5,965 nucleotides of DNA from a bacterium. GTDB lineage: Bacteria > Zixibacteria > MSB-5A5 > GN15 > FEB-12. Within the stretch, counting starts at the first letter, position 1; each line of letters opens with the position of its first letter. The position numbers and the translations under genes were made by a program. The stretch covers positions 1 through 5,965 of the forward strand of contig DAOVOW010000140.1 of the NCBI GenBank assembly GCA_030629485.1. Reading direction: 5' to 3'. This document shows, piece after piece, positions 1 to 5,965 of this stretch. A model generated the notes under the pieces. That model was not told where the DNA came from. It did not search any database and worked only from the letters and a program-made list of their open reading frames with translations.

Positions 1-273
1 ATCACCGATCACGGTGAGGTTGAAGACTACACGATCATCGTCGAGGGTGGCGGCTGCTGCGTTATCAGGGGTGATATCGATGACAGCGGCGGCGAAGTGG
101 ACATTGCCGATCTGGTCTATCTGGTAGACTACATGTTTAACCAGGGTCCCGAGCCGCCGTGCATGGAGGCTGCGGATGTCGACGGCAGCGGCGGCGATCT
201 GAACATCGCTGATCTGGTCTATCTGGTGGACTACATGTTCAACCAGGGTCCTGAGCCGGTGCCGTGCCCATAG
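1..273 (+). CDS. C-terminal end of a secreted GEVED/dockerin protein (5' partial)
   Basis: This is the last 90 codons of a gene that enters from the left edge and ends at TAG. Residues 4-13 (HGEVEDYTII) match the end of a GEVED-type domain, an extracellular beta-sandwich module. A short Gly/Cys linker follows, then two dockerin-like repeats starting at residues 25 and 59, each with a Ca-binding-type loop (DIDDSGGEVDIADL and DVDGSGGDLNIADL) followed by a helix ending in VDYMFNQGPEP. Both loops are one residue longer than the classical type I dockerin loop. Such tails are common on exported proteins of Zixibacteria and related FCB lineages, where the binding partner is generally unknown; a cellulosome role should not be assumed. 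The N-terminal part, and so the enzymatic or structural role, lies outside the window. The domain call is firm and the overall function is unknown. Confidence 0.85.
   Translation: MTDHGEVEDYTIIVEGGGCCVIRGDIDDSGGEVDIADLVYLVDYMFNQGPEPPCMEAADVDGSGGDLNIADLVYLVDYMFNQGPEPVPCP
109..258 (+). repeat. Duplicated dockerin segment, near-identical at DNA level
   Basis: Positions 109-156 and 211-258 are 48-nt copies differing at three sites by my count, all synonymous, with a 102-nt (34-codon) period. The upstream loop halves (from 73 and 175) are more diverged. This suggests recent duplication, gene conversion or strong codon-level conservation of the helix half. Confidence 0.8.
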
Positions 274-316
274 GTTAAGACACGAATTCCAGTGCAACGT
301 ACCGTGTTGCAATATA

Positions 317-349
317 TCAGCCCCTCCGGTTTGTCACTGGAGGGGCTGA
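317..349 (+). terminator. Hairpin terminator after the dockerin gene
   Basis: The arms TCAGCCCCTCC (317-327) and GGAGGGGCTGA (339-349) pair perfectly over 11 bp. A G-T, a G-C and a T-A pair extend the stem inward to a 5-nt loop (331-335). It starts 43 nt after the dockerin stop codon. The following sequence (GTGTTTACG) has only a weak T tract, so intrinsic termination is likely but not textbook; the stem could also work with Rho or act in both directions. Confidence 0.7.
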
Positions 350-437
350 GTGTTTACGATAGAACCGGCTGACAAACTTGACACCGCCCGGCAGGTACCC
401 TGAGGGGCAAAACAAGTGAAATAAGTCGATTTTTCGC

Positions 438-466
438 TTGACAATTTCGGAGGGTAGATTAATAAT
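438..466 (+). promoter_or_regulatory. Sigma-70-type promoter upstream of the TM2 gene
   Basis: A perfect -35 TTGACA (438-443) is followed by a 17-bp spacer and a -10 AATAAT (461-466, 5 of 6 matches). The predicted transcription start is near 473, which gives a leader of roughly 290 nt before the ATG at 762. No better promoter was found closer to the gene. The prediction rests on consensus match alone. Confidence 0.6.
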
Positions 467-673
467 AACATTATTAAGATAACACAAGAAGTGAGTTGAA
501 CATGCTCAAGCGTAATTCGTGACGCGGTTGATGATGAGCGGTCAGGTCGCAAGACTCTCAGGAATGGACCCTTGGCATATTACGCCGAAAACCAAGAATC
601 CGCATCTTATGCGGGTCAATCTAATTATTGTTAGGCCGTAGAATGGAATCAAAACATATTGAGCCAAGATTTA

Positions 674-686
674 ATTTCAAGGAAGG
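674..686 (+). repeat. Left copy of a 13-bp imperfect direct repeat
   Basis: ATTTCAAGGAAGG here matches ATATCAAGGAAGG at 1109-1121 in 12 of 13 bases (10 in a row identical). The pair brackets the TM2 gene and is 435 bp apart. It could be a target-site duplication or recombination scar, or a chance match of purine-rich sequence. Confidence 0.5.
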
Positions 687-761
687 AAGTGAACAACGAG
701 TAATTAAAGGTCACCCCACTATTGCTTGACCCATTAACGAAAACAAGAGGAGGAATAAACA

Positions 762-1097
762 ATGGCTCTTGAAATCAATCCAAGTATAGCAGACAAGCTC
801 CCAATAACAGTAAAGTCGGCTCTATCCAAAATGTCATCAGAGGAACAAATGATGTTCCAGGAGCAATTCCAAAAGAAATCCATGAGTACCGGCTTGATGG
901 TTTTTCTTGCCATATTTTTTCCAATACAGTTGTTTTTACTGGGGAAAACTGGACTTGGTATTGTGTTCATATTGACCGCCGGCGGAGTATGGATTTGGTG
1001 GATAATTGAGTGGTTCTTAACTCCAAAGAGAGTGCGCGAATACAATGAAGATGTTGCTACGAAGATCCTTACTGAAATGAAAATAATGAGTCGGTAG
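762..1097 (+). CDS. TM2 domain-type small membrane protein
   Basis: This 111-residue protein has a soluble N-terminal segment of about 40 residues, polar and charged from about residue 18, two hydrophobic helices (about 44-60 and 65-86) and a cytoplasmic-looking tail. LLGKTGLGIVFILTAGGVWIWW (split around residues 59-80) follows the TM2 family pattern of a short LGK turn between helices and a G-IWW-hDx ending. The usual Asp is Glu83 here, and the usual FYLGK reads LFLLGK. The tail VREYNEDVATKILTEMK also fits bacterial TM2 proteins as I remember them. The family has no settled biochemical function. The start is fixed by AGGAGG at 748-753, 8 nt before ATG. GC is about 41 % over 781-1080, well below purL, which suggests foreign origin. 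It appears to be a single-gene unit driven by the promoter near 450. Confidence 0.75.
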   Translation: MALEINPSIADKLPITVKSALSKMSSEEQMMFQEQFQKKSMSTGLMVFLAIFFPIQLFLLGKTGLGIVFILTAGGVWIWWIIEWFLTPKRVREYNEDVATKILTEMKIMSR

Positions 1098-1108
1098 ATC
1101 TTAGGATC

Positions 1109-1121
1109 ATATCAAGGAAGG
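1109..1121 (+). repeat. Right copy of the 13-bp imperfect direct repeat
   Basis: ATATCAAGGAAGG lies 11 nt after the TM2 stop codon and 8 nt before the open part of the FlgD-tail remnant. It pairs with the copy at 674-686 (12 of 13 matches). Confidence 0.5.
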
Positions 1122-1129
1122 CCTAATGA

Positions 1130-1270
1130 GAGCGGTCATCCGCTGGCCGGAAACTCGTTACCTGGGACGGGCATGACGAGTCGGGGAAGCCTGTATCTTC
1201 AGGAATCTACTTCTACCGGATGGTGGCTGGGGATTTCGCCGAGGCTAAGAAATTGGTTCTACTGAAGTGA
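1130..1270 (+). pseudogene. Orphan FlgD-Ig-like C-terminal tail, 5'-truncated
   Basis: An open frame of 46 codons ending at TGA (1268-1270) reads ERSSAGRKLVTWDGHDESGK and then PVSSGIYFYRMVAGDFAEAK with the end KLVLLK. This is the typical last part of the FlgD-Ig-like / T9SS-style tail found on exported proteins of FCB bacteria: the WDGxDxxGxxVxSGIYFYR core plus a basic-hydrophobic end. There is no start codon at a sensible place and no ribosome binding site. A TGA sits in frame directly upstream (1127-1129), and the usual preceding strands with a NxLGQ-like segment are missing from all frames. It is therefore a remnant whose 5' part was lost, with the break falling at or near the direct repeat at 1109-1121. 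A terminator-like hairpin still follows it. Confidence 0.75.
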
Positions 1271-1307
1271 TCCAAAGATAACTCGCGTGAGTTGCGACAG
1301 ACCAGCC

Positions 1308-1336
1308 AAGGGTAGAAGTTCAATGCTTCTGCCCTT
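1308..1336 (+). terminator. Hairpin terminator behind the FlgD-tail remnant
   Basis: The arms AAGGGTAGAAG (1308-1318) and CTTCTGCCCTT (1326-1336) pair over 11 bp with one G-U wobble and a 7-nt loop, followed by ATTTAG. It lies 37 nt after the remnant's stop, as expected of the terminator of the original gene. Confidence 0.65.
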
Positions 1337-1476
1337 ATTTAGTGCGCGGTGGACGTTCTCGTCTACTGCGTTCACCCCGAAAAGTTGTCGGCGCACGAGG
1401 ACGTACGCCGACCACAAATACCAAATGTCGCTGTTCAATCCATAGATGTTTTGGGGCAAGTCCTTGATCTTCCCAA
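1337..1476. other. Intergenic stretch upstream of the purL promoter
   Basis: No gene is supported here. A 7-bp inverted repeat GTCGGCG/CGCCGAC (1388-1394 and 1407-1413, 12-nt loop) could be an operator or a weak hairpin. No purine riboswitch-like core was recognised. Confidence 0.4.
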
Positions 1477-1505
1477 TTGACCTCCACCGTTTAGCACCCT
1501 ATATT
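1477..1505 (+). promoter_or_regulatory. Sigma-70-type promoter of purL
   Basis: The -35 TTGACC (1477-1482, 5 of 6) and the -10 TATATT (1500-1505, 5 of 6) are separated by 17 bp. The predicted start near 1512 gives a leader of only about 18 nt before the purL ATG, leaving no room for a leader riboswitch. Any purine control would have to act at the promoter. Confidence 0.7.
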
Positions 1506-1529
1506 CCAATCCTTACGTAAGGAGACAGA

Positions 1530-3770
1530 ATGCCCGCGAAATACCAGCAGCCCCCCGTTACCCCCGAAATGGTCGAGGCACACGGCCTGACCAAAGAAGA
1601 ACACGAGCGCATCAAAACAATCCTCGGACGCGAGATGACCTACACCGAACTCGGCATCTACTCGGTGATGTGGTCCGAGCACTGTTCCTACAAGAACTCA
1701 ATCGCGCTACTGAAAACGCTCCCCCGCGAGGGCAAGAACCTGCTGGCCAAAGCGGGCGAGGAAAACGCCGGCGCGGTCGATATCGGCGACGGTCTGGCGG
1801 TGGTGTTCAAGATAGAATCCCACAACCACCCCTCGGCGGTTGAACCCTACCAGGGCGCGGCCACTGGTGTCGGGGGTATCCTGCGCGATATTTTCACGAT
1901 GGGTGCGCGTCCGATAGCCTCACTGAATTCGCTACGTTTCGGCTCGCCCGACAACCCGCATGTGCGGTATCTCGTCGACGGCGTCGTGCGAGGTATCGGC
2001 GACTATGGCAATTCGTTCGGGGTACCGACGGTGGCCGGTGAGGTCTATTTCGACGAAGCTTACACCGGCAACCCACTAATCAACGCTATGGCCGTCGGGA
2101 TCGTCAAGACCGACGGCATCGTCTCGGCGGTGGCGAAGGGCGTGGGCAATCAACTGATGATTGTCGGCTCGAAGACCGGTCGTGATGGTATCCACGGCGC
2201 CACCTTCGCCTCGGTGGAGCTCTCCGAAGAGTCCGAACAAAAGCGCTCTTCGGTACAGATCGGCGATCCGTTCACGGAGAAGTTGCTGCTTGAGGCAACT
2301 CTGGAGATCATCGAGAAGAACCTAATCGTGGGCATTCAGGATATGGGTGCGGCCGGGATTATATGCAGTTCCTCGGAGATGTCGGCCAAAGGAGAAGCCG
2401 GCGCGGAACTGGACATTGATAAAGTACCCGTGCGCGAACCGGGGATGGTACCATACGAAATCCTTCTCTCGGAATCACAGGAGCGGATGTTAGTCTGCGT
2501 CAAAAAAGGCAAAGAGGCCGCGGTCCGCGAAGTGTTCGATAAATGGGGACTGGATTCCACCATTATCGGCAAGGTTACGGACGATGGTTTGCTTACGGTG
2601 CGGCTGGACGGCGAGATGGTGGCGCAGGCACCCTCAGAAACTATGGTCCTGGGCGGCGGCGCCCCGGTGTACCATCGCGAGACGAAACGACCCGCCTATA
2701 TGGATGAACTGGCCGAACTCAATCTTGAGGACATACCGCTGGATCGTGACTGGAACGATGACTTGTGCGGTCTATTGTCTGCTCCCAACATTTGCCACAA
2801 GGGTTGGGTGTTTGAGCAGTACGACTCGATGGTGCGCACCAACACCGCCGTCGGTCCCGGCTCCGATGCCGCCGTGCTGCGGCTCCGCAAAACGAACAAG
2901 GCGCTGGCCATGGTCACCGATTGCAACGGTCGCTATTGCTATCTCAATCCACGTTTGGGTGCGCAGAGCGCGGTGGCCGAGGCGGCGCGCAATATCGTTT
3001 GTTCCGGCGGACAACCGCTGGCTGTCACCAACTGCCTCAATTTCGGTAACCCCTACAAACCGGAGATCTACTACGGCTTTGCCGAGGCGGTAGCCGGAAT
3101 GGGTGAGGCCTGCCGTGTCTTCGAAACACCGGTGACCGGCGGCAACGTTTCGTTTTACAACGAGGACCCGCAGCGCGCAGTGTTCCCAACGCCTACCATC
3201 GGGATGGTCGGCCTGATACCGGACGTGGCGCACATCACCACCCAATGGTTCAAAAGCGAAGGTGACGTGATATTCCTGCTGGGTGAAAACAAGGAGCATC
3301 TCGGCGCCTCGGAGTATCTGCACACGTTTTTCGGTTTGACGAAGGGTGAGGTGCCGCCTCTGGATATGCAGTTTGAAAAGAAAATGCAGGATAGTTTGTT
3401 GGCGGCGATTACGCGGGGGTGGATTCGTTCGGCTCATGACTGTTCCGACGGCGGCCTGGCTGTGGCGTTGGCTGAGTGTTGCATCTCCAACCGCGAACAA
3501 CAAGTTGGCGCCGAGGTTTCGCTGGAGGATGATCTGCGAGTTGACGCCCTGTTGTTTGGTGAGACGCAGTCGCGGGTGGTGGTAACTTGTGCAGCCGACG
3601 ACGCCGACGCGGTGGCTGACTTCTTCGGAATTCTCAATTGCCCCTGCGCGAGAATCGGAACTGTCGGTGGTGGGAACCTGAAGATCAACGATGTCGTGGA
3701 CCTGCCGCTTCAGAAACTGGATCACGCCTTCTTTGACAGCATGCCGGCGTTCATGGAGAAGGTGGGGTGA
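1530..3770 (+). CDS. purL: Phosphoribosylformylglycinamidine synthase subunit PurL
   Basis: This is the large subunit of FGAM synthase, which uses ATP and glutamine-derived ammonia to convert FGAR to FGAM in de novo purine synthesis in the cytoplasm. At 746 residues it has the length of the Bacillus-type small PurL, which works with separate PurS and PurQ. It shows two AIRS-like halves. The first has SEHCSYK (49-55, with the proposed catalytic His51), [20 protein letters not shown] (94-113), GDPFTEKLL (245-253) and QDMGAAGI (270-277). The second has GPGSDAAVL (442-450), the NGRYCYLNP segment (466-474), [10 protein letters not shown] (499-508), [10 protein letters not shown] (536-545) and [13 protein letters not shown] (634-646). 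The ATG has AAGGAG at 1519-1524, 5 nt upstream, and the N-terminus aligns in length with known PurL. purS and purQ are not adjacent. The frame is intact with no missing motif. Confidence 0.98.
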   Translation: MPAKYQQPPVTPEMVEAHGLTKEEHERIKTILGREMTYTELGIYSVMWSEHCSYKNSIALLKTLPREGKNLLAKAGEENAGAVDIGDGLAVVFKIESHNHPSAVEPYQGAATGVGGILRDIFTMGARPIASLNSLRFGSPDNPHVRYLVDGVVRGIGDYGNSFGVPTVAGEVYFDEAYTGNPLINAMAVGIVKTDGIVSAVAKGVGNQLMIVGSKTGRDGIHGATFASVELSEESEQKRSSVQIGDPFTEKLLLEATLEIIEKNLIVGIQDMGAAGIICSSSEMSAKGEAGAELDIDKVPVREPGMVPYEILLSESQERMLVCVKKGKEAAVREVFDKWGLDSTIIGKVTDDGLLTVRLDGEMVAQAPSETMVLGGGAPVYHRETKRPAYMDELAELNLEDIPLDRDWNDDLCGLLSAPNICHKGWVFEQYDSMVRTNTAVGPGSDAAVLRLRKTNKALAMVTDCNGRYCYLNPRLGAQSAVAEAARNIVCSGGQPLAVTNCLNFGNPYKPEIYYGFAEAVAGMGEACRVFETPVTGGNVSFYNEDPQRAVFPTPTIGMVGLIPDVAHITTQWFKSEGDVIFLLGENKEHLGASEYLHTFFGLTKGEVPPLDMQFEKKMQDSLLAAITRGWIRSAHDCSDGGLAVALAECCISNREQQVGAEVSLEDDLRVDALLFGETQSRVVVTCAADDADAVADFFGILNCPCARIGTVGGGNLKINDVVDLPLQKLDHAFFDSMPAFMEKVG

Positions 3771-3839
3771 CACGGTCAAGCCGTGTTCTTGTGGCTTCGC
3801 CACCAGAATTGTAGGACAGGATCCCTGTGGTTTCGACAA
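3771..3839. repeat. Cluster of three hairpins between purL and the lpxH-like gene
   Basis: Directly after the purL stop come CACGG/CCGTG (3771-3775/3781-3785, 5-nt loop), TTCTTGTGGC/GCCACCAGAA (3786-3795/3799-3808, one mismatch, 3-nt loop) and ACAGG/CCTGT (3816-3820/3824-3828, 3-nt loop, framed by TTGT...ACAA). There is no T tract, so these are not classic intrinsic terminators. The dense stems with TTC and ATC loops resemble REP-type intergenic palindromes. They fill almost the whole 76-nt gap and could stabilise the purL 3' end or lower readthrough. Confidence 0.55.
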
Positions 3840-3846
3840 GGTAATT

Positions 3847-4581
3847 ATGGCACTGTACATTTTTTCAGACGCACATCTCGGGGCCGACACCGCAGAGATA
3901 GAGGCCCTCAAACAAGCAAAGCTCGCGGCGCTGTTCGACCTGGTTAAGATCGACGGCGACAGGCTGGTTATCCTCGGCGACCTGTTCGACTTCTGGTTTG
4001 AATACAAACATGCCATTCCCAAAGACCACCACCGCGTCCTGTGCATGTTGGACGGTCTCATCCGCCGCGGTGTGCAGATAGACTATGTCAGCGGCAACCA
4101 CGATTTCTGGATCGGAGATTTCTTCTCGAAGGAGATGGGTATCACTCTACATCGTGACAGTCTCGATCTTGAGTACGATCGCCAACGTCTCCACCTGATT
4201 CACGGCGATGGTCTGGCCAAGGCTGACTGGGGTTATCGTTTTCTCAAGCGCATCCTGCGCAACCGCTTCAATATCTGGCTGTACCGCAAGCTGACCCCTG
4301 ATTGGGCGATACCTTTGGCCAAGGCGGTGTCTGGTTCATCGCGCAACTACACGGCGCAGCGCGACCCGGACTTTGTCGCCGACTATGAGGACTATGCCAG
4401 GGAGAAACTTGCGCTCGGCTACGATATTGTCGCCATCGGACATCTTCACATCCCGACGATCCAGCACTTCGACAACGGCGTCTATATCAACACCGGTGAT
4501 TTCATCGAGCACTTCACGTATGCGAAGGTGGCGGGTGGGGTGGTGGAGTTGGAGAAGCTAGGGGTATTACAAGGGGATTAA
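3847..4581 (+). CDS. lpxH: UDP-2,3-diacylglucosamine diphosphatase-like metallophosphoesterase (LpxH family)
   Basis: This 244-residue calcineurin-like phosphoesterase is about as long as E. coli LpxH (240). LpxH cleaves UDP-2,3-diacylglucosamine to lipid X and UMP at the cytoplasmic membrane surface, a step in lipid A synthesis. The expected metal-binding motifs are all present: SDAHLG (Asp8, His10), ILGDLFDFW (Asp45), SGNHDFW (Asn84, His85), IHGDG (His119) and GHLHIP (His199, His201). GNHDFW and GHLHIP, rather than the E. coli forms GNRDF and GHTHRP, make it closer to the Bacteroidetes-style branch, so the exact substrate is inferred. The frame stays open upstream to an ATG at 3691, but that start would overlap the purL end out of frame and add a Trp/Arg-rich non-family extension. 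The ATG at 3847 puts the DxH motif at the usual place. Its Shine-Dalgarno is weak (AAGG at 3837-3840... spacing 6). Confidence 0.88.
   Translation: MALYIFSDAHLGADTAEIEALKQAKLAALFDLVKIDGDRLVILGDLFDFWFEYKHAIPKDHHRVLCMLDGLIRRGVQIDYVSGNHDFWIGDFFSKEMGITLHRDSLDLEYDRQRLHLIHGDGLAKADWGYRFLKRILRNRFNIWLYRKLTPDWAIPLAKAVSGSSRNYTAQRDPDFVADYEDYAREKLALGYDIVAIGHLHIPTIQHFDNGVYINTGDFIEHFTYAKVAGGVVELEKLGVLQGD
4571..4576 (+). promoter_or_regulatory. Ribosome binding site for the TPR gene, inside the lpxH-like gene
   Basis: AAGGGG lies in the last codons of the lpxH-like gene, 8 nt before GTG 4585. It decides the start of the TPR protein and implies translational coupling, since the ribosome finishing the upstream gene stops at 4581. 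Confidence 0.65.
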
Positions 4582-4584
4582 GCG

Positions 4585-5965
4585 GTGCATCGGAAACCGA
4601 CTTATATTCGGAGGTTGCAGAAAACTTATTCGCATCTCCAACAGGGAAAGAGTTGGTTCTCGAAAGTGTTATGGGTCTCTCGAGCCATCAATTCACTATT
4701 CGGAACGGTAGCGCTCATTGCAGTAGTTGTGCTGTTGATTGTGCTTGTATGTACTGATCTGCGACAGGAGTATGTCGTGATCGAGAACTTCCATGCTAAT
4801 GTCCACGGCCAACTGGCTGGCCTTACATCAGAGACAATCACAACTGCGTTCGTCGATCGGCTTCGCTCCATACAAGATAGTGCCTCCACCAGGCAGCAGA
4901 GGAACTCTTATGTACAGGTAGCCACACCTGCCCACACACTAAATTGGGAAACGGTTGAGGGTGGCTCCGGGTTCGAGATACTCGTTCGCGTTCTTCGGGG
5001 GATTGTTAATGGGCCGCGTACGACCAGCGAAGGAGCCATCAACTCTCAGGGAGATTCGCTCTTCATCGGCTGTCGAATGCTTATACGTGACCATAGACCA
5101 TCTGATTACTTGCTTTCAGGTACGATGGAAACCGTCGACGCGATGCTGAATCACATTAGCCATATTGCACTCAGAGATTTGGAGCCATACACACTTGCGA
5201 GCTATCTCTACAAGATAGACCGTGACAGTTCCCTCGCAATGGTTCAGCACTGTTTGGCCCACGAGCCAACCTCAGACGATCACTTGGCTTACTTTCTGTG
5301 GGGCATAATCTCGCATGATGAGGCCAAGAATGACGAAGCTATCGCAATGTACGAGAAGTCAATAGAACTACGACCAGATTTCTCATGGCCATACGCTAAC
5401 AAGGGCGTGGTACTAATGGATCAGAAACGGTATGATACAGCCTTATCTATGTTTCAGCATTCTGTTGAACTGGAGGGAGATAATGCGATAAACCTCATTA
5501 ACCTCGGCAGAGCGCTAAACTCACTTGGTCAATACAGCGATGGTCGAAGAGTACTTGAGCGCTCTATCGAAATTGACCCATACTATCCGGCTGCGTATAT
5601 CAACCTAGGTGTTAGTTTTCACGAACTGGGTGGTTCAGCGCAAGCCCTTAGTATGTACCGCTCGGCCATCGATCTAGATAGCACTTTCGCAAGGTCCTAT
5701 TTTAACATCGGCATCCTTTACCATGATAGGGGTGATCTTGTTAGAGCTGTGGAATTCTACCTCCCTTCAATAGAATTGGAACCCGAGTACTCGCCTGCCT
5801 ATTCGGACTGCGGAGTGGCACTTTCAGACCTTGGACTAGTAGATTCGGCGCTGGCAATGTACAACAAGGCTATCATCCTCGACTCGACCGACGCTATGCC
5901 GCTTTACAATCGGGGCAATGCTCTCTACAAACGCGGCGAATTCTCTGAGGCCCTCGAAGACTACG
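4585..5965 (+). CDS. Membrane-anchored TPR-repeat protein (3' partial)
   Basis: The first 460 codons of this gene are present; it runs off the right edge. The start is GTG at 4585, 3 nt after the upstream stop, with AAGGGG 8 nt ahead; the first in-frame ATG comes far downstream and would remove the membrane anchor. A basic N-terminus (HRKPTYIRRLQK) precedes one hydrophobic helix at about residues 38-56, so the rest should face the periplasm. Residues 60-231 form a region I cannot name, with segments such as TITTAFVDRLRSIQD and FEILVRVLRGIVNGPRTTSE. From residue 232 there are seven regular 34-residue TPR units (232, 266, 300, 334, 368, 402, 436; the last cut off), with typical A-x-x-Y-x-x-A/S-I-x-L-x-P endings. 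TPRs bind proteins; the partner is unknown. Codon use is AT-richer than in purL. It is likely co-transcribed with the lpxH-like gene. Confidence 0.85.
   Translation, partial: MHRKPTYIRRLQKTYSHLQQGKSWFSKVLWVSRAINSLFGTVALIAVVVLLIVLVCTDLRQEYVVIENFHANVHGQLAGLTSETITTAFVDRLRSIQDSASTRQQRNSYVQVATPAHTLNWETVEGGSGFEILVRVLRGIVNGPRTTSEGAINSQGDSLFIGCRMLIRDHRPSDYLLSGTMETVDAMLNHISHIALRDLEPYTLASYLYKIDRDSSLAMVQHCLAHEPTSDDHLAYFLWGIISHDEAKNDEAIAMYEKSIELRPDFSWPYANKGVVLMDQKRYDTALSMFQHSVELEGDNAINLINLGRALNSLGQYSDGRRVLERSIEIDPYYPAAYINLGVSFHELGGSAQALSMYRSAIDLDSTFARSYFNIGILYHDRGDLVRAVEFYLPSIELEPEYSPAYSDCGVALSDLGLVDSALAMYNKAIILDSTDAMPLYNRGNALYKRGEFSEALEDY

Larger units (their letters stand above)
350..761. other. Gene-poor stretch and probable long leader of the TM2 gene
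   Basis: I find no convincing gene here. It holds the promoter at 438-466 and then about 290 nt before the TM2 start. A 36-codon frame at 531-641 (MMSGQVARLSGMDPWHITPK..., ending IIVRP) has no Shine-Dalgarno and cannot be supported. Small structures are present: a 7-bp helix with a 2-nt bulge built from CAAGCGT (507-513) and ACGC...TTG (521-530), a 6-bp hairpin CCGCAT/ATGCGG (600-605/609-614) with a 3-nt loop, and a 5-bp pairing GGTCA/TGACC (709-713/727-731) just before the ribosome binding site. None matches a riboswitch class I recognise. The part from about 640 onward is AT-rich like the gene that follows. Confidence 0.5.

Noticed and set aside
378..383. A second perfect TTGACA as a promoter
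   Set aside because: No -10-like hexamer lies 16-18 bp downstream; the region there is GC-rich.
630..636. GTTAGGC, the core of an integron attC site, upstream of the small TM2 gene
   Set aside because: No matching GCCTAAC partner and no paired inner boxes at the proper distance; GCCTAAT at 1121-1127 has the wrong last base and no GTTRRRY follows at attC spacing.
734..1045. 103-codon minus-strand frame over the TM2 gene
   Set aside because: The plus strand has a strong ribosome binding site and a family match; the antisense product shows no motif.
1259..1459. 66-codon minus-strand frame upstream of purL
   Set aside because: No ribosome binding site, no recognisable motif, and it runs through the terminator hairpin at 1308-1336.
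3691..3846. Longer start (ATG 3691) for the lpxH-like gene
   Set aside because: It would overlap purL out of frame and pass through the hairpin cluster; the added 52 residues do not look like the family, which begins just before the DxH motif.
2772..4061. Open frame of 429 codons on the minus strand across purL and the lpxH-like gene
   Set aside because: It lies wholly opposite two well-identified genes, its product is Arg/His-rich with no recognisable motif, and long antisense frames are expected opposite GC-rich codons.
4626..4889. 87-codon minus-strand frame over the start of the TPR gene
   Set aside because: It is antisense to the anchor and early periplasmic region of a long continuous plus-strand frame and shows no family features.

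Overview
The window looks like chromosomal DNA from an uncultivated Gram-negative bacterium of the FCB superphylum, most like candidate phylum Zixibacteria. Three things suggest this: a secreted protein ending in a GEVED-type segment plus a two-repeat dockerin, a remnant of a FlgD-Ig-like C-terminal tail ending in KLVLLK, and a lipid A (LpxH-type) phosphoesterase gene. This is an inference from protein style; no rRNA or other marker is present. All genes I can support are on the + strand.

Layout. 1-273: the 3' end of a secreted dockerin protein, followed by a strong hairpin (317-349). 350-761: no convincing gene, but a near-consensus sigma-70 promoter (438-466) that would give a leader of about 290 nt. 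762-1097: a small AT-rich gene for a TM2-type two-helix membrane protein, flanked by an imperfect 13-bp direct repeat. 1130-1270: the orphan last 46 codons of a FlgD-tail protein, with a hairpin terminator still behind it (1308-1336). 1477-1505: a good promoter just ahead of purL. 1530-3770: full-length purL (purine biosynthesis). 3771-3839: a cluster of three hairpins. 3847-4581: an LpxH-like UDP-2,3-diacylglucosamine diphosphatase. 4585-5965: a membrane-anchored TPR protein starting 3 nt after the lpxH-like stop and running off the right edge.

How the genes relate. purL, the lpxH-like gene and the TPR gene lie head to tail with gaps of 76 and 3 nt, so they may share transcripts; the last two look translationally coupled. 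purL makes FGAM with PurS and PurQ, neither of which is in view. The lpxH-like gene would act in lipid A synthesis. The TM2 gene looks like an insert: its GC is about 41 % against roughly 57 % in sampled purL lines, and it abuts a truncated gene.

No CRISPR array, complete insertion sequence, tRNA or rRNA was seen. Nothing here is clearly a new multi-gene system. The items most worth a second look are the TM2 island beside the broken FlgD tail, the unnamed extracytoplasmic region of the TPR protein, and the hairpin cluster after purL.
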